Below, piece by piece: positions 1 through 7,951 of a stretch of 54,226 nucleotides of DNA (the first letter of the stretch is position 1; the number at the start of each line of letters is the position of its first letter). The stretch is from the NCBI RefSeq assembly GCF_012641395.1, contig NZ_JABAIH010000024.1, positions 1-54,226 of the forward strand, read 5' to 3'. This DNA comes from Rhizobium sp. P32RR-XVIII (GTDB lineage Bacteria; Pseudomonadota; Alphaproteobacteria; Rhizobiales; Rhizobiaceae). A model generated the notes under the pieces. It was given only the letters and a program-made list of their open reading frames with translations, was not told the DNA's origin and searched no databases. The translations under genes and the position numbers were made by a program.

Positions 1-1
1 A

Positions 2-127
2 CCGGATGTGAGATTGTACAGGCTCGAGAACGAGCCGGTAGTTGCTATGGGCTCAGACCATGGATCCGATTACGAAGGAGAAATTCGATGCCACATCAAT
101 GAACCGTTGACAAAAATCCTGATGTGA
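2..127 (+). other. Unrecognised open frame entering from the left edge
   Basis: A frame is open from the left edge and stops with TGA at 125-127. Its last residues read ...GSDHGSDYEGEIRCHINEP... I do not recognise the family. It may be the tail of a gene that starts outside the window or a chance frame; the length (about 41 codons) does not decide. No ribosome binding site can be judged because the start is outside. Confidence 0.2.
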
Positions 128-131
128 AACG

Positions 132-344
132 GATTACGATCTCTTTGTTGCGACAAATGCCAAGACGCTGCGCAACACGATGATCGGCAACTTCCTCGAT
201 TGGTGCGGCGTATCGATCCCCTGCGGCACCGGCGATGCGGGAATGCCGGTCGGCTTCCTGTTGTCGGCGCCGGCCAATTGCGACGAAGCGCTGCTCGGCG
301 CGGCGCTGTCGGCTGAAGCGATCATTCGTGGAGATTTCATTTGA
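132..344 (+). pseudogene. Amidase (amidase-signature family) C-terminal remnant
   Basis: Seventy codons match the extreme C-terminus of amidase-signature enzymes (motifs TLRNTMIGNFLDWCGVSIP, GMPVGFLLSA and ALLGAALSAEAIIRG), ending at a TGA at 342-344. The same frame has a stop at 120-122, and the Ser-Ser-Lys catalytic core and the GGSS/GAGTS signature that should lie hundreds of residues upstream are not in this frame or nearby. The fragment therefore cannot be an active enzyme. The junction just before 132 marks a deletion or rearrangement point. Family identification is fairly firm for the fragment; the original substrate cannot be told. Confidence 0.7.
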
Positions 345-502
345 AGTTCCAAGGCTTCGTTGCCTAGGATGCGGGTGATAGAGGAGGGCGGGGATGCCGG
401 AGGGTTTGCCGAGTGGCCGTTTCGTGGCGCGCCCGCGGAGATTATTCATCGAAGAGAAGACTGGCAAATACGCTCTCGCTTGAGCGTTGAAGGGAGAATG
501 GC
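345..502. other. Intergenic, only a ribosome binding site recognised
   Basis: The stretch between the amidase remnant and the aldolase contains an AAGGGAG ribosome binding site at about 490-496, placed for the ATG at 503. No other gene or clear promoter was recognised. Confidence 0.4.
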
Positions 503-1303
503 ATGACGGAAGTATCGGCAATCGACAGCTTTGCAGAGAAGATCAGGACGGGCGGGCATGGCGGCCTGCTTTCCGCCTGGGTCGGAATACCCGAACCTAT
601 GTTTGTCCACCACCTCGCGCAGGAAGGCTTCGATTCCGTCGTTCTCGACATGCAGCATGGGATGTGGGACATGGCATCGGCATCGAATGCTGTCGGTCAA
701 TGCCGTTCCGCCGGAAAGCCCGCGATCGCCCGTATCCCGGTCGGAGATTTTGCCGTTGCGTCACGTCTTCTTGACGCCGGCTGTACCGGTATCATTGCGC
801 CGATGGTCAATTCGGTCGCGGATGCTGAGGCTCTGGTCAAGTTCACGAAATACCCGCCGCTCGGCGAGCGTAGCTGGGGACCGACGCTGGCGCTCAACCA
901 CATGAGGCTTTCGGCGGACGAGTATCTCCGCACGGCCAACCAGCTGACACTCACCATTGCCATGGTGGAAACGCGAGCTGCGCTGGAGGCGGTCGACGGC
1001 ATTCTTGGTGTCGAAGGCATCGACGGCATTTTCGTCGGACCTGCGGATCTTTCGATCGCGCTCTCAAATGGGGCAAAGCTTGCGCCGGATACCGACGAAA
1101 TCGACAGAGCGCTGGCGCATATCATCGCCCGCTGCCGCGCCCACAAGAAGTTTGTATGCGCCTTCGGCAGCGATGGCGCACGCGCGGGCGCTTTGCTGAA
1201 ACTTGGCTGCGATATGGCGATACCAAGCGCGGACACAGCGCAGCTGCGCAGCGGCGCCGCCAGATCGATCGCTGCCGCCCGGACATTTGCTGCTGGCGGC
1301 TGA
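503..1303 (+). CDS. HpcH/HpaI family aldolase (class II, 2-oxoacid type)
   Basis: The 266-residue product is full length for the HpcH/HpaI family, divalent-metal-dependent aldolases that cleave or form 4-hydroxy-2-oxo acids with pyruvate as the nucleophile. The family pattern runs in order: VVLDMQHG near 46-53 with His52 as catalytic base candidate, ARIP with Arg77 for pyruvate binding, GIIAPMV at 96-102, MVETRAALE with metal ligand Glu156, and GIFVGPADLS with metal ligand Asp182. The ATG start has an AAGGGAG site 6-7 bases upstream. It stands alone between an amidase remnant and a convergent methyltransferase gene. Members act on 4-hydroxy-2-oxoheptanedioate, 2-keto-3-deoxy-sugar acids or similar, and the sequence alone does not choose among these. 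Confidence 0.88.
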   Translation: MTEVSAIDSFAEKIRTGGHGGLLSAWVGIPEPMFVHHLAQEGFDSVVLDMQHGMWDMASASNAVGQCRSAGKPAIARIPVGDFAVASRLLDAGCTGIIAPMVNSVADAEALVKFTKYPPLGERSWGPTLALNHMRLSADEYLRTANQLTLTIAMVETRAALEAVDGILGVEGIDGIFVGPADLSIALSNGAKLAPDTDEIDRALAHIIARCRAHKKFVCAFGSDGARAGALLKLGCDMAIPSADTAQLRSGAARSIAAARTFAAGG

Positions 1304-1307
1304 GCAG

Positions 1308-1979
1308 CTACCTGACGGCGAGCCAGATTACATGCCGCGCGCCACCGCGTTTGCCGTTGGCGCGCGCGTTGACCGCGTCCACCGAAAATCCGCTGTCGCG
1401 CAGCCTGCGGGTAAAGCGCGGATCGGGCGCCGAGGACCAGACCGCAAGCACGCCGCCGGGGCGGAGCGCGTCGCGAGAGGCACGGATGCCGTTGAAATCG
1501 TAGAGCCGGTCATTGGATTTGCGGGTCAGTCCATCCGGGCCATTGTCGACGTCGAGCAGGATCGCGTCGAAGCTCGCTCTCGCCGAACGGATCGCTTCGC
1601 CGACATCACCTTGCTGGATCAAGACTCGCGGATCGTCGAGACATCCCTTGAAAACGTCCGTCATTGGGCCGCGAGCCCAGGCGACGACCGCCGGCACCAG
1701 CTCAGCAACAACCACCTCGGCATCTGCCGGCAAGACAGCAAGTGCGGCCCGGAGCGTGAAGCCCATGCCGAGGCCGCCGATGAGAACCTTCGGGTGTTTC
1801 CGGCTCTTGATCCGCTCATAGGAAAGGGTTGCAAGCGCTTCCTCGGAGCCGCTGAGACGGCTATTCATCAACTCGTTGGACCCGAGCATGATGGAGAACT
1901 CGCTCCCGCGCTGCTTGAGGCGCAATTCGCCACCCTCGCCGGGGATGGTCGCGGAGTCGAGCTGTATCCAAGGTAGCAT
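1308..1979 (-). CDS. Spermidine-synthase-like class I methyltransferase fold protein
   Basis: The 223-residue protein has a Rossmann nucleotide-binding core of the spermidine synthase type: VLIGGLGMGFTLRAAL (65-80) as motif I, an acidic residue ending strand 2 in VVVAELVP (Glu93), QQGDV (122-126), and AILLDVDNGPDG (139-150) at the position of the aminopropyltransferase catalytic Asp. It lacks the N-terminal beta-domain of true SpeE (about 280-300 residues), so it is the short form common in alphaproteobacteria, usually annotated as a spermidine synthase or SAM-dependent methyltransferase without demonstrated activity. It ends four bases after the convergent aldolase gene. The ATG start has a GAGG site about nine bases upstream. 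Confidence 0.75.
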   Translation of the reverse strand: MLPWIQLDSATIPGEGGELRLKQRGSEFSIMLGSNELMNSRLSGSEEALATLSYERIKSRKHPKVLIGGLGMGFTLRAALAVLPADAEVVVAELVPAVVAWARGPMTDVFKGCLDDPRVLIQQGDVGEAIRSARASFDAILLDVDNGPDGLTRKSNDRLYDFNGIRASRDALRPGGVLAVWSSAPDPRFTRRLRDSGFSVDAVNARANGKRGGARHVIWLAVR

Positions 1980-2079
1980 AGCGGCAATGCCTCACGTAAA
2001 TTCGTGCCCCCCTAGCATGAAACGCACGCTAGTGAGACACAAATTGACGTAGGGGCACCGCAGCGGTTGTTTTTCCTAG

Positions 2080-2370
2080 TCAGGGGCAAGCCTGGCCGTA
2101 GCGGCTGGTCTTGGGCGCGACACCACGCTTCGGCGGCGGGCAACGGGCGGCATCCAACCTGTCGCGCGGTATGACGACATCGATACTGCCCGTCGGCATG
2201 GTATCGATGGGGAAGGCGAGGCGATTCATGGAGTCGTATTCCGGCGAGGTGCCGAGAGGGGGAGTGCCGTCGAAGCGGCCTGTATAATCCATGCCCGTAT
2301 TGGATTGCGCCAACACGGGACCAGCTATGCCGAGAAAGACAATCGAAGTCACCGCGATGATCGTGCGCAT
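2080..2370 (-). CDS. Small exported protein of unknown function
   Basis: The 96-residue protein starts MRTIIAVTSIVFLGIAG, a typical signal peptide with probable cleavage after VLAQ (residues 18-22), giving a mature periplasmic peptide of about 75 residues rich in Pro, Gly and Thr with two Cys (in ARCPPP and QACP). The start ATG at 2370 was chosen because GGGAGG lies nine bases before it; an in-frame TTG two codons upstream is less likely. No family is recognised. A 12-base palindrome sits just upstream of its ribosome binding site. Confidence 0.6.
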   Translation of the reverse strand: MRTIIAVTSIVFLGIAGPVLAQSNTGMDYTGRFDGTPPLGTSPEYDSMNRLAFPIDTMPTGSIDVVIPRDRLDAARCPPPKRGVAPKTSRYGQACP

Positions 2371-2386
2371 GATCAAATTCCTCCCA

Positions 2387-2398
2387 GGTTGATCAACC
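2387..2398. promoter_or_regulatory. 12-bp perfect palindrome upstream of the small exported protein
   Basis: GGTTGATCAACC is its own reverse complement and lies just upstream of the GGGAGG site of the gene that starts at 2370. It could be an operator or part of the 5' leader. No regulator can be named. Confidence 0.35.
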
Positions 2399-2564
2399 CG
2401 GCGAGAATATCACAAACGGCCCGTTTGTTCCTGCATCTTCGATCACATCAGCGGGAGTGTTTCCCTTGGAAGCCAGTGGATTCAGCGCGCCGCCCAATTG
2501 GCGCCGCGCCGGAAGATCGGTCTCCTCTCAAGCAAGAGTGCGAGACCGGCGGTATGCAGGCGCT

Positions 2565-3329
2565 CTAGCCGAAGACAAGTCCACCATCGACGATGAGGTT
2601 TTGGCCGGTTACGGCGCGTGCCCAGGGGCTGGCGAAGAAAAGGACCGCATCGGCCGCTTCTTCCGGTGTCGTGACGCGGCGAAGGGGCGTGCTTGCTGCG
2701 ATCAGATCGAAGACGGCCTCAGGCGTGGCACTGCTTGCATCCGTTGTGCGCAACAGCCCCCCGGAAACCATGTTCACCGTGATGCCGAGCGGTCCGAGCT
2801 CAGCCGCCGCCGTCCGCGTAAGCGAAAGCAATGCGCCCTTGGCGGCCGTGTAGTCATGATAGGGTACGACCGGGTTCTGGAAGAGGTTCGTGCCGATCGT
2901 GACGAGGCGGCCGAAGCCTGCGGCTGCCATCGCGGGACGGGCGGCCTGAATGAGGTTCAACGCGCCCTTCACTGCGGTGTCGAGCTGCGAGGTCATCCCC
3001 TCCCAGGTGATCTGGTCGAGTTTGGGGCGGGCATCGCCGTTGAAGCTGAAGTCCGCGAGTGCGTTGTGAATGATCGTCGTCGGCGCGCCGAAGGCCGCAG
3101 TGACGTCGTCTACGAGCTGTTTCACCTGGCAGGCATCGCGGACATCCGCCTGGAATGCTCTGGCCCGGCTGCCAAGCTTCGAGGCAAGCGTTTCGGCTTC
3201 CTTCCCGCTGGCGCGATAATTGACGGCAACCTTTGCGCCTTCGCGAATGAAAGCCGCTGCGATTGCGGCACCGAAGCCGCGTCCGGCGCCGGTGACGATG
3301 ACTGTCTGCTCGCTGATCGGCAGGCTCAT
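2565..3329 (-). CDS. SDR-family oxidoreductase (FabG-like) at the end of the thi operon
   Basis: The 254-residue protein is a classical-length short-chain dehydrogenase/reductase. The NAD(P)-binding motif TGAGRGFG is at 13-20 and the catalytic YxxxK pair is Tyr160-Lys164 (DYTAAK). The usual NNAG motif is replaced by HNAL (88-91) and the catalytic Ser position reads IGT near 145-147, so the subfamily is divergent. The ATG at 3329 lies 13 bases after thiD and the frame upstream of it is antisense to no known product, so the longer open frame was trimmed. Position suggests co-transcription with thiamine salvage genes. A link to thiamine is inferred from position only; the substrate is unknown. 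Confidence 0.8.
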   Translation of the reverse strand: MSLPISEQTVIVTGAGRGFGAAIAAAFIREGAKVAVNYRASGKEAETLASKLGSRARAFQADVRDACQVKQLVDDVTAAFGAPTTIIHNALADFSFNGDARPKLDQITWEGMTSQLDTAVKGALNLIQAARPAMAAAGFGRLVTIGTNLFQNPVVPYHDYTAAKGALLSLTRTAAAELGPLGITVNMVSGGLLRTTDASSATPEAVFDLIAASTPLRRVTTPEEAADAVLFFASPWARAVTGQNLIVDGGLVFG

Positions 3330-3342
3330 TTTGAATATCCCT

Positions 3343-4143
3343 TTACTTCCAGAGTTGATGGAAATGCAGAACCGGACCGTGACCCCCACCGACGCTAAGC
3401 GAGTCTGCGGACGCGACGGCGGCAGCCAGATAGTCCTTGGCCGTGGTGACGGCATTTTCCAGCAGTGCGCCCTTCGCCAGTTCGGCGGCAAGCGCGCTCG
3501 ACAGCGTGCAGCCGGTGCCGTGCGTGTTTTTCGTAGGGACCCGCGATGCCTCGAACCAGGTGATGCCGTTTTCGCTCGCGAGTACATCGGGGCTCTCCGC
3601 ACCCTCAAGGTGTCCGCCTTTGACGAGAACGGCAGAGGGGCCGAGGGCGCGAAGCTTTTCCGCTTGCAGCGCCATGGCCTCACGGGTTTCGGCATGCTCC
3701 TCTCCAAGAAGGGCTGCCGCTTCAGGCAGATTGGGAGTGAGCAGCATTGCGAGCGGCAGAAGGCGGCTCTTGAGGACGTCGATCGCCGTAACGTCGAGCA
3801 GGGCCGCACCTCCCTTGGCGATCATCACCGGATCGAGGACAATGGGAACCCCGCGGTGAGGCGAAAGCGCATCGGCGACAGCTTCGGCAATCGGCGCATT
3901 GGCAATCATGCCGATCTTGACAGCATCGACGCGGACATCGGCGAAGACCATGCGGATCTGTTCGGCGACGAATTCGGGCGGGACGAGATGGACGCCGGAA
4001 ACGCCGCGCGTATTCTGTGCCGTCAACGCCGTCAGAACGGCCATGCCGTAGGTGCCTCGCGCAGAAAAGACCTTGAGATCGGCCTGGATGCCTGCGCCGC
4101 CCGAAGGGTCGGAGCCGGCGATGGAAAGAACGTTGTAGATCAT
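3343..4143 (-). CDS. thiD: Hydroxymethylpyrimidine/phosphomethylpyrimidine kinase
   Basis: ThiD phosphorylates HMP to HMP-P and HMP-PP for thiamine phosphate synthesis in the cytosol. The 266-residue length is standard for the family. GSDPSGGAGIQAD (10-22) binds the pyrimidine, DPVM is at 104-107, TPN at 136-138, and GTGCTLSSA at 209-217 carries the anion-hole/catalytic region with Cys212. Its ATG overlaps the thiE stop by four bases (ATGA), which points to translational coupling. It is controlled by the TPP riboswitch ahead of thiM. Confidence 0.95.
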   Translation of the reverse strand: MIYNVLSIAGSDPSGGAGIQADLKVFSARGTYGMAVLTALTAQNTRGVSGVHLVPPEFVAEQIRMVFADVRVDAVKIGMIANAPIAEAVADALSPHRGVPIVLDPVMIAKGGAALLDVTAIDVLKSRLLPLAMLLTPNLPEAAALLGEEHAETREAMALQAEKLRALGPSAVLVKGGHLEGAESPDVLASENGITWFEASRVPTKNTHGTGCTLSSALAAELAKGALLENAVTTAKDYLAAAVASADSLSVGGGHGPVLHFHQLWK

Positions 4144-4775
4144 GTGCGTGCCTTTCTGATGGCTTCAGCAATGCCGGCAGCGGCTTGCCGCGGATCGGGC
4201 ATCCCACAGATGGCGGAAACCACCGCCAGGCCTTTGGCCCCTGCGGCAAGGACCGGACCGGTATGGTTCGCCTTGAGGCCGCCAATCGCGACTGCCGGTA
4301 CGGGGCAGGCTTTCACCAGCGTCGCCAATCCGTCGATGCCGATCGGCGGCTCGTGATCCGGCTTGGTCGATGTGGCGAAGACCGGGCCTATGCCGGCGTA
4401 GTCGATGATCGCGGGATCGACGGCCGCCGCCAGCTCTTCGGTTTCGACCGAAAGACCAAGGATCATCGATGGGCCAATGCGCTCACGGGCGTTGCGGGCG
4501 TGCATGTCGTTCTGGCCGACATGCAGTCCATCCGCACCGATCGCCATTGCGGCTTCGACGTCGTCGTTGACGATCAGAAGCGCGCCCGTTCCGGTAAGCG
4601 CGGCTTTCAGTGCCCTGCCGGTATCGACAAGGCTTGCCGTACCGGCTTGCTTGTCCCGAAGCTGCACGATGGTCGCCCCTCCGGAAACTGCGGCGCGGGC
4701 CGTTTCGACCATGCCGATGCCAGCGCAAAGGTCTCGATCGAGAACGAGATAGAGCGAAAGATCGAAGCGCTTCAT
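4140..4775 (-). CDS. thiE: Thiamine phosphate synthase
   Basis: ThiE joins HMP-PP and thiazole phosphate to thiamine monophosphate. The 211-residue protein shows the TIM-barrel markers of the family: QLRDK (38-42), VNDD (69-72), HVGQ (85-88), GIGPVFATSTK (128-138), AIGG (163-166) and GLAVVSAI (182-189). It overlaps thiM upstream and thiD downstream by four bases each. Together with ThiM and ThiD it makes a salvage route from exogenous HMP and thiazole alcohol; de novo genes thiC, thiO, thiS and thiG are not in this window. Confidence 0.95.
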   Translation of the reverse strand: MKRFDLSLYLVLDRDLCAGIGMVETARAAVSGGATIVQLRDKQAGTASLVDTGRALKAALTGTGALLIVNDDVEAAMAIGADGLHVGQNDMHARNARERIGPSMILGLSVETEELAAAVDPAIIDYAGIGPVFATSTKPDHEPPIGIDGLATLVKACPVPAVAIGGLKANHTGPVLAAGAKGLAVVSAICGMPDPRQAAAGIAEAIRKART

Positions 4776-5575
4776 GCCGCCGTCACCCGCGCTTCCGCAT
4801 CAAGCGCCGCAGCATCCAACCCGGCAAGCGCGTCAAGGAAACGCCATCCGAAAGAGCCCGGACCGTCCGCCCGGGCTGCAGCCTTTTCGCCTGCGACCGC
4901 AAAACTGGCCAGCGCCGCCACGGTGGCGTCGAATGGTTCATCAGGGACCGTCGCGGCGAATGCTCCTACGAGGCAGGTCAGCGAGCAGCCGAGGGCCGTG
5001 ACTTGCGGCATCAGCGGCGATCCGCCCGCAATTCGACAGGCCCCCGTTCCATCGGTGACGAAATCGACCGCTCCGGTGACGGCTACCACGCTCCCGTATT
5101 GTCTGGCGAGGCTACGCGCGGCCTCTTCCGCCTGCTCGACCGGGTCACGGCTGTCGACGCCCCGGCCGCGGCTTTCGCCGCCGCCGAGCGCGATGATCTC
5201 CGACGCGTTGCCTCGAATGATCGCCGGCTTCAGGTCCAGAAGCTGCGCCACGGCTTGCCGGCGGAAACCGGTCGCATAATGGGCAACCGGATCGAGCACC
5301 CAAGGCTTGCCGTTTGCTACCGCCGATCTGGCGGCATTTTGCATGCCCTTCAGCCAATTCGCGGACAGCGTTCCGATGTTGATGGTCAGCGCGCCGGCGA
5401 TCGCGGCAAACTCGCCGGCTTCCTCTTCGGCATGGACCATGGCCGGGGAGGCGCCTGCGGCGAGCACAACGTTGGCCGCGATATTCATCGCGACATAGTT
5501 GGTGATGCAATGAACGAGCGGCGCCGAAGCGCGCATTGCTGCAAGGAGTTTTCCAGGCGAGTTTTGTATCTGCAT
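4772..5575 (-). CDS. thiM: Hydroxyethylthiazole kinase
   Basis: ThiM phosphorylates 4-methyl-5-(2-hydroxyethyl)thiazole for salvage. The start at 5575 (MQIQNSPGK) gives 267 residues, the usual size; a longer frame exists upstream but it runs into the riboswitch. Family markers are LVHCITNYV (20-28), GASPAM (41-46), DPV (95-97), RGNASEI (121-127), VTGAVDFVTDG (166-176) and the catalytic-Cys segment TALGCSLTC (193-201, Cys197). It is the first gene of the operon, about 65 bases downstream of the TPP aptamer. Confidence 0.95.
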   Translation of the reverse strand: MQIQNSPGKLLAAMRASAPLVHCITNYVAMNIAANVVLAAGASPAMVHAEEEAGEFAAIAGALTINIGTLSANWLKGMQNAARSAVANGKPWVLDPVAHYATGFRRQAVAQLLDLKPAIIRGNASEIIALGGGESRGRGVDSRDPVEQAEEAARSLARQYGSVVAVTGAVDFVTDGTGACRIAGGSPLMPQVTALGCSLTCLVGAFAATVPDEPFDATVAALASFAVAGEKAAARADGPGSFGWRFLDALAGLDAAALDAEARVTAA

Positions 5576-5639
5576 TTTGCCCCTTTTCCGACGGGGCAAA
5601 GACGCGTGGAGCCTGGCCAACAAGAAGCGAGGGCTCCGA

Positions 5640-5718
5640 GCGACTCCCTCCGCCGGCATGATCCGGTTCAGGTTCGAAGGGTGCTTCTCAGCCCGTCTTG
5701 CAACGGGCGCCCCTGTCT
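5640..5718 (-). promoter_or_regulatory. TPP riboswitch (THI element)
   Basis: Reading the minus strand, the conserved core appears in order: a GC-rich P1/P3 part, GGGCTGAGA (around 5688-5696), ACCCTTCGAACCTGA (around 5668-5682), CCGGATCATGCCGGCG and the closing GAGGGAG near 5643-5650. These are the hallmark bases of the thiamin-pyrophosphate aptamer. The element lies between the probable transcription start and thiM, so TPP would lower expression of the thi operon. No clear U-tract terminator follows, so control is probably at translation initiation; this is inference from the short distance to the thiM start. Confidence 0.92.
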
Positions 5719-5723
5719 CTCAC

Positions 5724-5739
5724 TGCGATCTTCATCGCA
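5724..5739. other. Small hairpin upstream of the TPP aptamer
   Basis: TGCGAT and ATCGCA form a short inverted repeat around a three- to four-base loop just upstream of the aptamer on the transcribed strand. It may be part of the leader or chance; there is no U-tract. Confidence 0.25.
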
Positions 5740-5874
5740 GACAAACGCCCGGCTGTCACCTCGAAAATGTGCATGCCTGCTCTTCGTCGACGGAGCTGCG
5801 GCCCCCGGCGCGGCCGGCACCCAGATTGAAGAAATGGTAGCGGCGCCGTCCGGTTATGGGAGAGCCCGGCCCAT

Positions 5875-6351
5875 TCAAGTTCTGTGAATCGGGTCTATCC
5901 AGCGCACCTCTTCGGGCTTTTCCGCAGGCTCGATGTCCAGGTTCACGACGATGGGCTCCTGGCCGGAGCGGACAATCACGCATTCGAGCATATCGTCGCG
6001 GCTGGCGTTGATTTCCTGGTGCGGAACATAGGGCGGGACGTAGATGAAATCGCCGGGTCCGGCCTCGGCGACGAACTCCAGATTCTCGCCCCAGCGCATC
6101 CGCGCCTTGCCTTTGACGACAAAGATAATGCTTTCGAGATCGCCGTGATGGTGCGGGCCTGTTTTGGCATTGGCATGGATTGTCACCGTTCCGGCCCAGA
6201 TCTTTTCCGCACCGGCGCGCGCTTGGTTGACCGCGGCCGCGCGGTTCATGCCGGGCGTCTGCGCCGTATTCGGATCGAGCGAATTGCCTGGAATCACCTT
6301 CACCCCGTGTTCGCGCCAGTCGATAGGTCCGTGGTCGTGGTCATGCGACAT
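5875..6351 (-). CDS. Cupin-domain metal-binding protein
   Basis: A single-domain cupin of 158 residues. Cupin motif 1 reads GPHHHGDLE at 65-73, with His67, His69 and Glu73 as metal ligands, and motif 2 reads GDFIYVPPYVPHQEIN with His111 as the fourth ligand. The N-terminus is His/Asp rich (SHDHDHGP). The start ATG has a strong GGAGGGA site. Such small cupins include isomerases, dioxygenases and binding proteins, and nothing here selects one. It lies upstream of the thi leader on the same strand and is divergent from the polysaccharide polymerase gene. Confidence 0.8.
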   Translation of the reverse strand: MSHDHDHGPIDWREHGVKVIPGNSLDPNTAQTPGMNRAAAVNQARAGAEKIWAGTVTIHANAKTGPHHHGDLESIIFVVKGKARMRWGENLEFVAEAGPGDFIYVPPYVPHQEINASRDDMLECVIVRSGQEPIVVNLDIEPAEKPEEVRWIDPIHRT

Positions 6352-6648
6352 ATTCTTCCCTCCGTATTATGAAAACAGGCTCCAATGAGGAAGCAAGAAG
6401 GCTAACCAGGCACCAAGGCGGGGATGCCCTGCTGGGCTACCACGTGCTGGCCCTGCCGGCTTGCCTAAAGGCCGTGAAGCCTGCGTCTCGCAGTTTGTGC
6501 TTCATGGTACATGCATTGATGCGCCGCGCTCAACCTCACAGGGAATCGCGTTCTGAAGTTTTCGGAAGCGATCGGGGCTAACCCGATTAGGTGACGATAC
6601 TTCGCTCTCAGGTAATTTAGAATAGTCTGGACGGCGGAGGAGTTAGCG
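6352..6648. other. Divergent intergenic region before the polysaccharide cluster
   Basis: No gene recognised. It must hold promoters for the cupin (leftward) and the polymerase (rightward). A six-base stem ATCGGG/CCCGAT with a five-base loop lies at 6571-6587. A GGAGG ribosome binding site for the polymerase sits near 6636-6640. Confidence 0.4.
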
Positions 6649-7920
6649 ATGAACTCAAATGATGTTACATCGGCTGGCGAACTCAGTGAGCCCACATATG
6701 CTCACGAGCAGCCTACGGGCGCGTCATTCTCCCGGTCTATCGAGTCATATGCATTTTTCGCGGCGATATTTTTCTGCTCGATGAACTACTTCCGAACTGA
6801 TTACGTATATTTCACCGTCGCGGACCTGGCTTTCCTGGTTTGCTTCTCGTTTGCTGCCGTAAACGGGCATATCGCGATCGATTCCCTCGGCAGACAGAGT
6901 ACTGCGGTTTGGTGCTTCGGGCTTGCTTTGCTGCTTCTAGGACTGATGGCAAGCAGCATCGCAAGCCCAGCGCCGGATCGCGGGCTTATCGTCGTTCTGC
7001 AATATTTTTATGCCTATTTCATCATACTGCTCGTGTTGGGGGGAAGGTCCTACGAAGAACTCGTCACCGCCGCGAAGCTCTACGTTCTTTCGATAGTCAC
7101 GATTTGTCTTCAAGGCATTTATCTCATTCACGTCGTTGGAGCGAAGAATACGCAATTCGTCAGCGGAAACGGGCGTTTCAGCGGTTTCATGGAGAGGGAA
7201 AACGAATGCGCCGCCGTAATCGCACTGGCGGTTCCAATCCTGTTCCTGCTCGTGTCGTTGGGCAAGATCAACAGGCTTGTCGCGTTCGTTGCGTTTTCCA
7301 TTCTGGCATATGGCCTTCTCCTGACCGGCTCGAACACCGGGCTTCTTGGCTTCGGCAGCGGCATCGGCATCTACCTTTTGTTCAATCTGACATGGAGAAG
7401 AGCTGCGCTTGCCGCCGTGTTCTGCCTCGGCGTACCACTGATCGTGGAAACACAGATGCATGACTATCTGCCGGCGGTTTTCCAAAAACGTGTGCTGAGC
7501 GCCGTTGAAACGGGAGATATTACTCAGGCGGGAACATTCGGCTATCGCATCCAACTCATGCAGGAGGCGTCCGGTCACCTGAGCGAGACGCTCCTGCTGG
7601 GTTTCGGAGCAGACCAGTACCGAGAGTTCAGTTTCATCGGGCAGCCGGTACATAATGTTTATCTGCTTCTCTGGACGGAAGGTGGCTTGATCGCGGCACT
7701 CGGCTTCGTCGCCATGTGCCTGAGCGTCATCGGACCGGCAATCAGCGTGGCGCGAGTGAGAGGTGGCCTTCGGTACACGATTTGTATCTTCGCGACGCTC
7801 GCGGCGCTTTTGGCGATGGCGAATGGGATGCCGCACATGTATGGGCGCTTCTGGCCGGTTCCGCTGCTCATACCTGCCGTTCTGGCGCACGCCTTTGTCA
7901 GGCAGTCGGAGGATGCTTAG
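6649..7920 (+). CDS. Wzy-like polysaccharide polymerase / O-antigen ligase family membrane protein
   Basis: The 423-residue protein consists mostly of hydrophobic helices (roughly ten or more segments). The large loop toward the C-terminus carries the family signature LLGFGADQYREF...PVHNVYLLLWTEGG (residues about 315-345), as in O-antigen ligase/Wzy_C proteins. Such proteins polymerise or ligate lipid-linked repeat units on the periplasmic face of the inner membrane. With Wzx- and Wzz-like genes in the same cluster, polymerase (Wzy) is the more likely role than WaaL ligase. The start ATG has a good GGAGG site. It is convergent with the HAD gene; the two stop codons lie within a few bases of a perfect 28-bp palindrome. 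Confidence 0.85.
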   Translation: MNSNDVTSAGELSEPTYAHEQPTGASFSRSIESYAFFAAIFFCSMNYFRTDYVYFTVADLAFLVCFSFAAVNGHIAIDSLGRQSTAVWCFGLALLLLGLMASSIASPAPDRGLIVVLQYFYAYFIILLVLGGRSYEELVTAAKLYVLSIVTICLQGIYLIHVVGAKNTQFVSGNGRFSGFMERENECAAVIALAVPILFLLVSLGKINRLVAFVAFSILAYGLLLTGSNTGLLGFGSGIGIYLLFNLTWRRAALAAVFCLGVPLIVETQMHDYLPAVFQKRVLSAVETGDITQAGTFGYRIQLMQEASGHLSETLLLGFGADQYREFSFIGQPVHNVYLLLWTEGGLIAALGFVAMCLSVIGPAISVARVRGGLRYTICIFATLAALLAMANGMPHMYGRFWPVPLLIPAVLAHAFVRQSEDA

Positions 7921-7923
7921 TCC

Positions 7924-7951
7924 CTTAGCGCTCGTCGCGACGAGCGCTAAG
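7924..7951. terminator. 28-bp perfect palindrome at a convergent gene end
   Basis: The half CTTAGCGCTCGTCG (7924-7937) is followed without gap by its exact reverse complement. It starts four bases after the polymerase stop and covers the last codons and stop of the opposing HAD gene (TAA at 7925-7927). In RNA it would fold into a long stem from either direction, so a bidirectional terminator is plausible although no long U-tract follows. Confidence 0.55.

Noticed and set aside
1203..1976. A 257-codon plus-strand frame overlapping the methyltransferase gene
   Set aside because: It overlaps the aldolase tail and is antisense to the spermidine-synthase-like gene, whose motifs are clear.
3330..3809. 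An upstream extension of the SDR frame into the thiD region
   Set aside because: It has no SDR features and is out of frame with thiD on the same strand; the SDR motif begins at MSLPISEQ (3329).
4610..5887. A 425-codon plus-strand frame across thiM and the riboswitch
   Set aside because: Antisense to thiM and to the TPP aptamer; no start site or domain.
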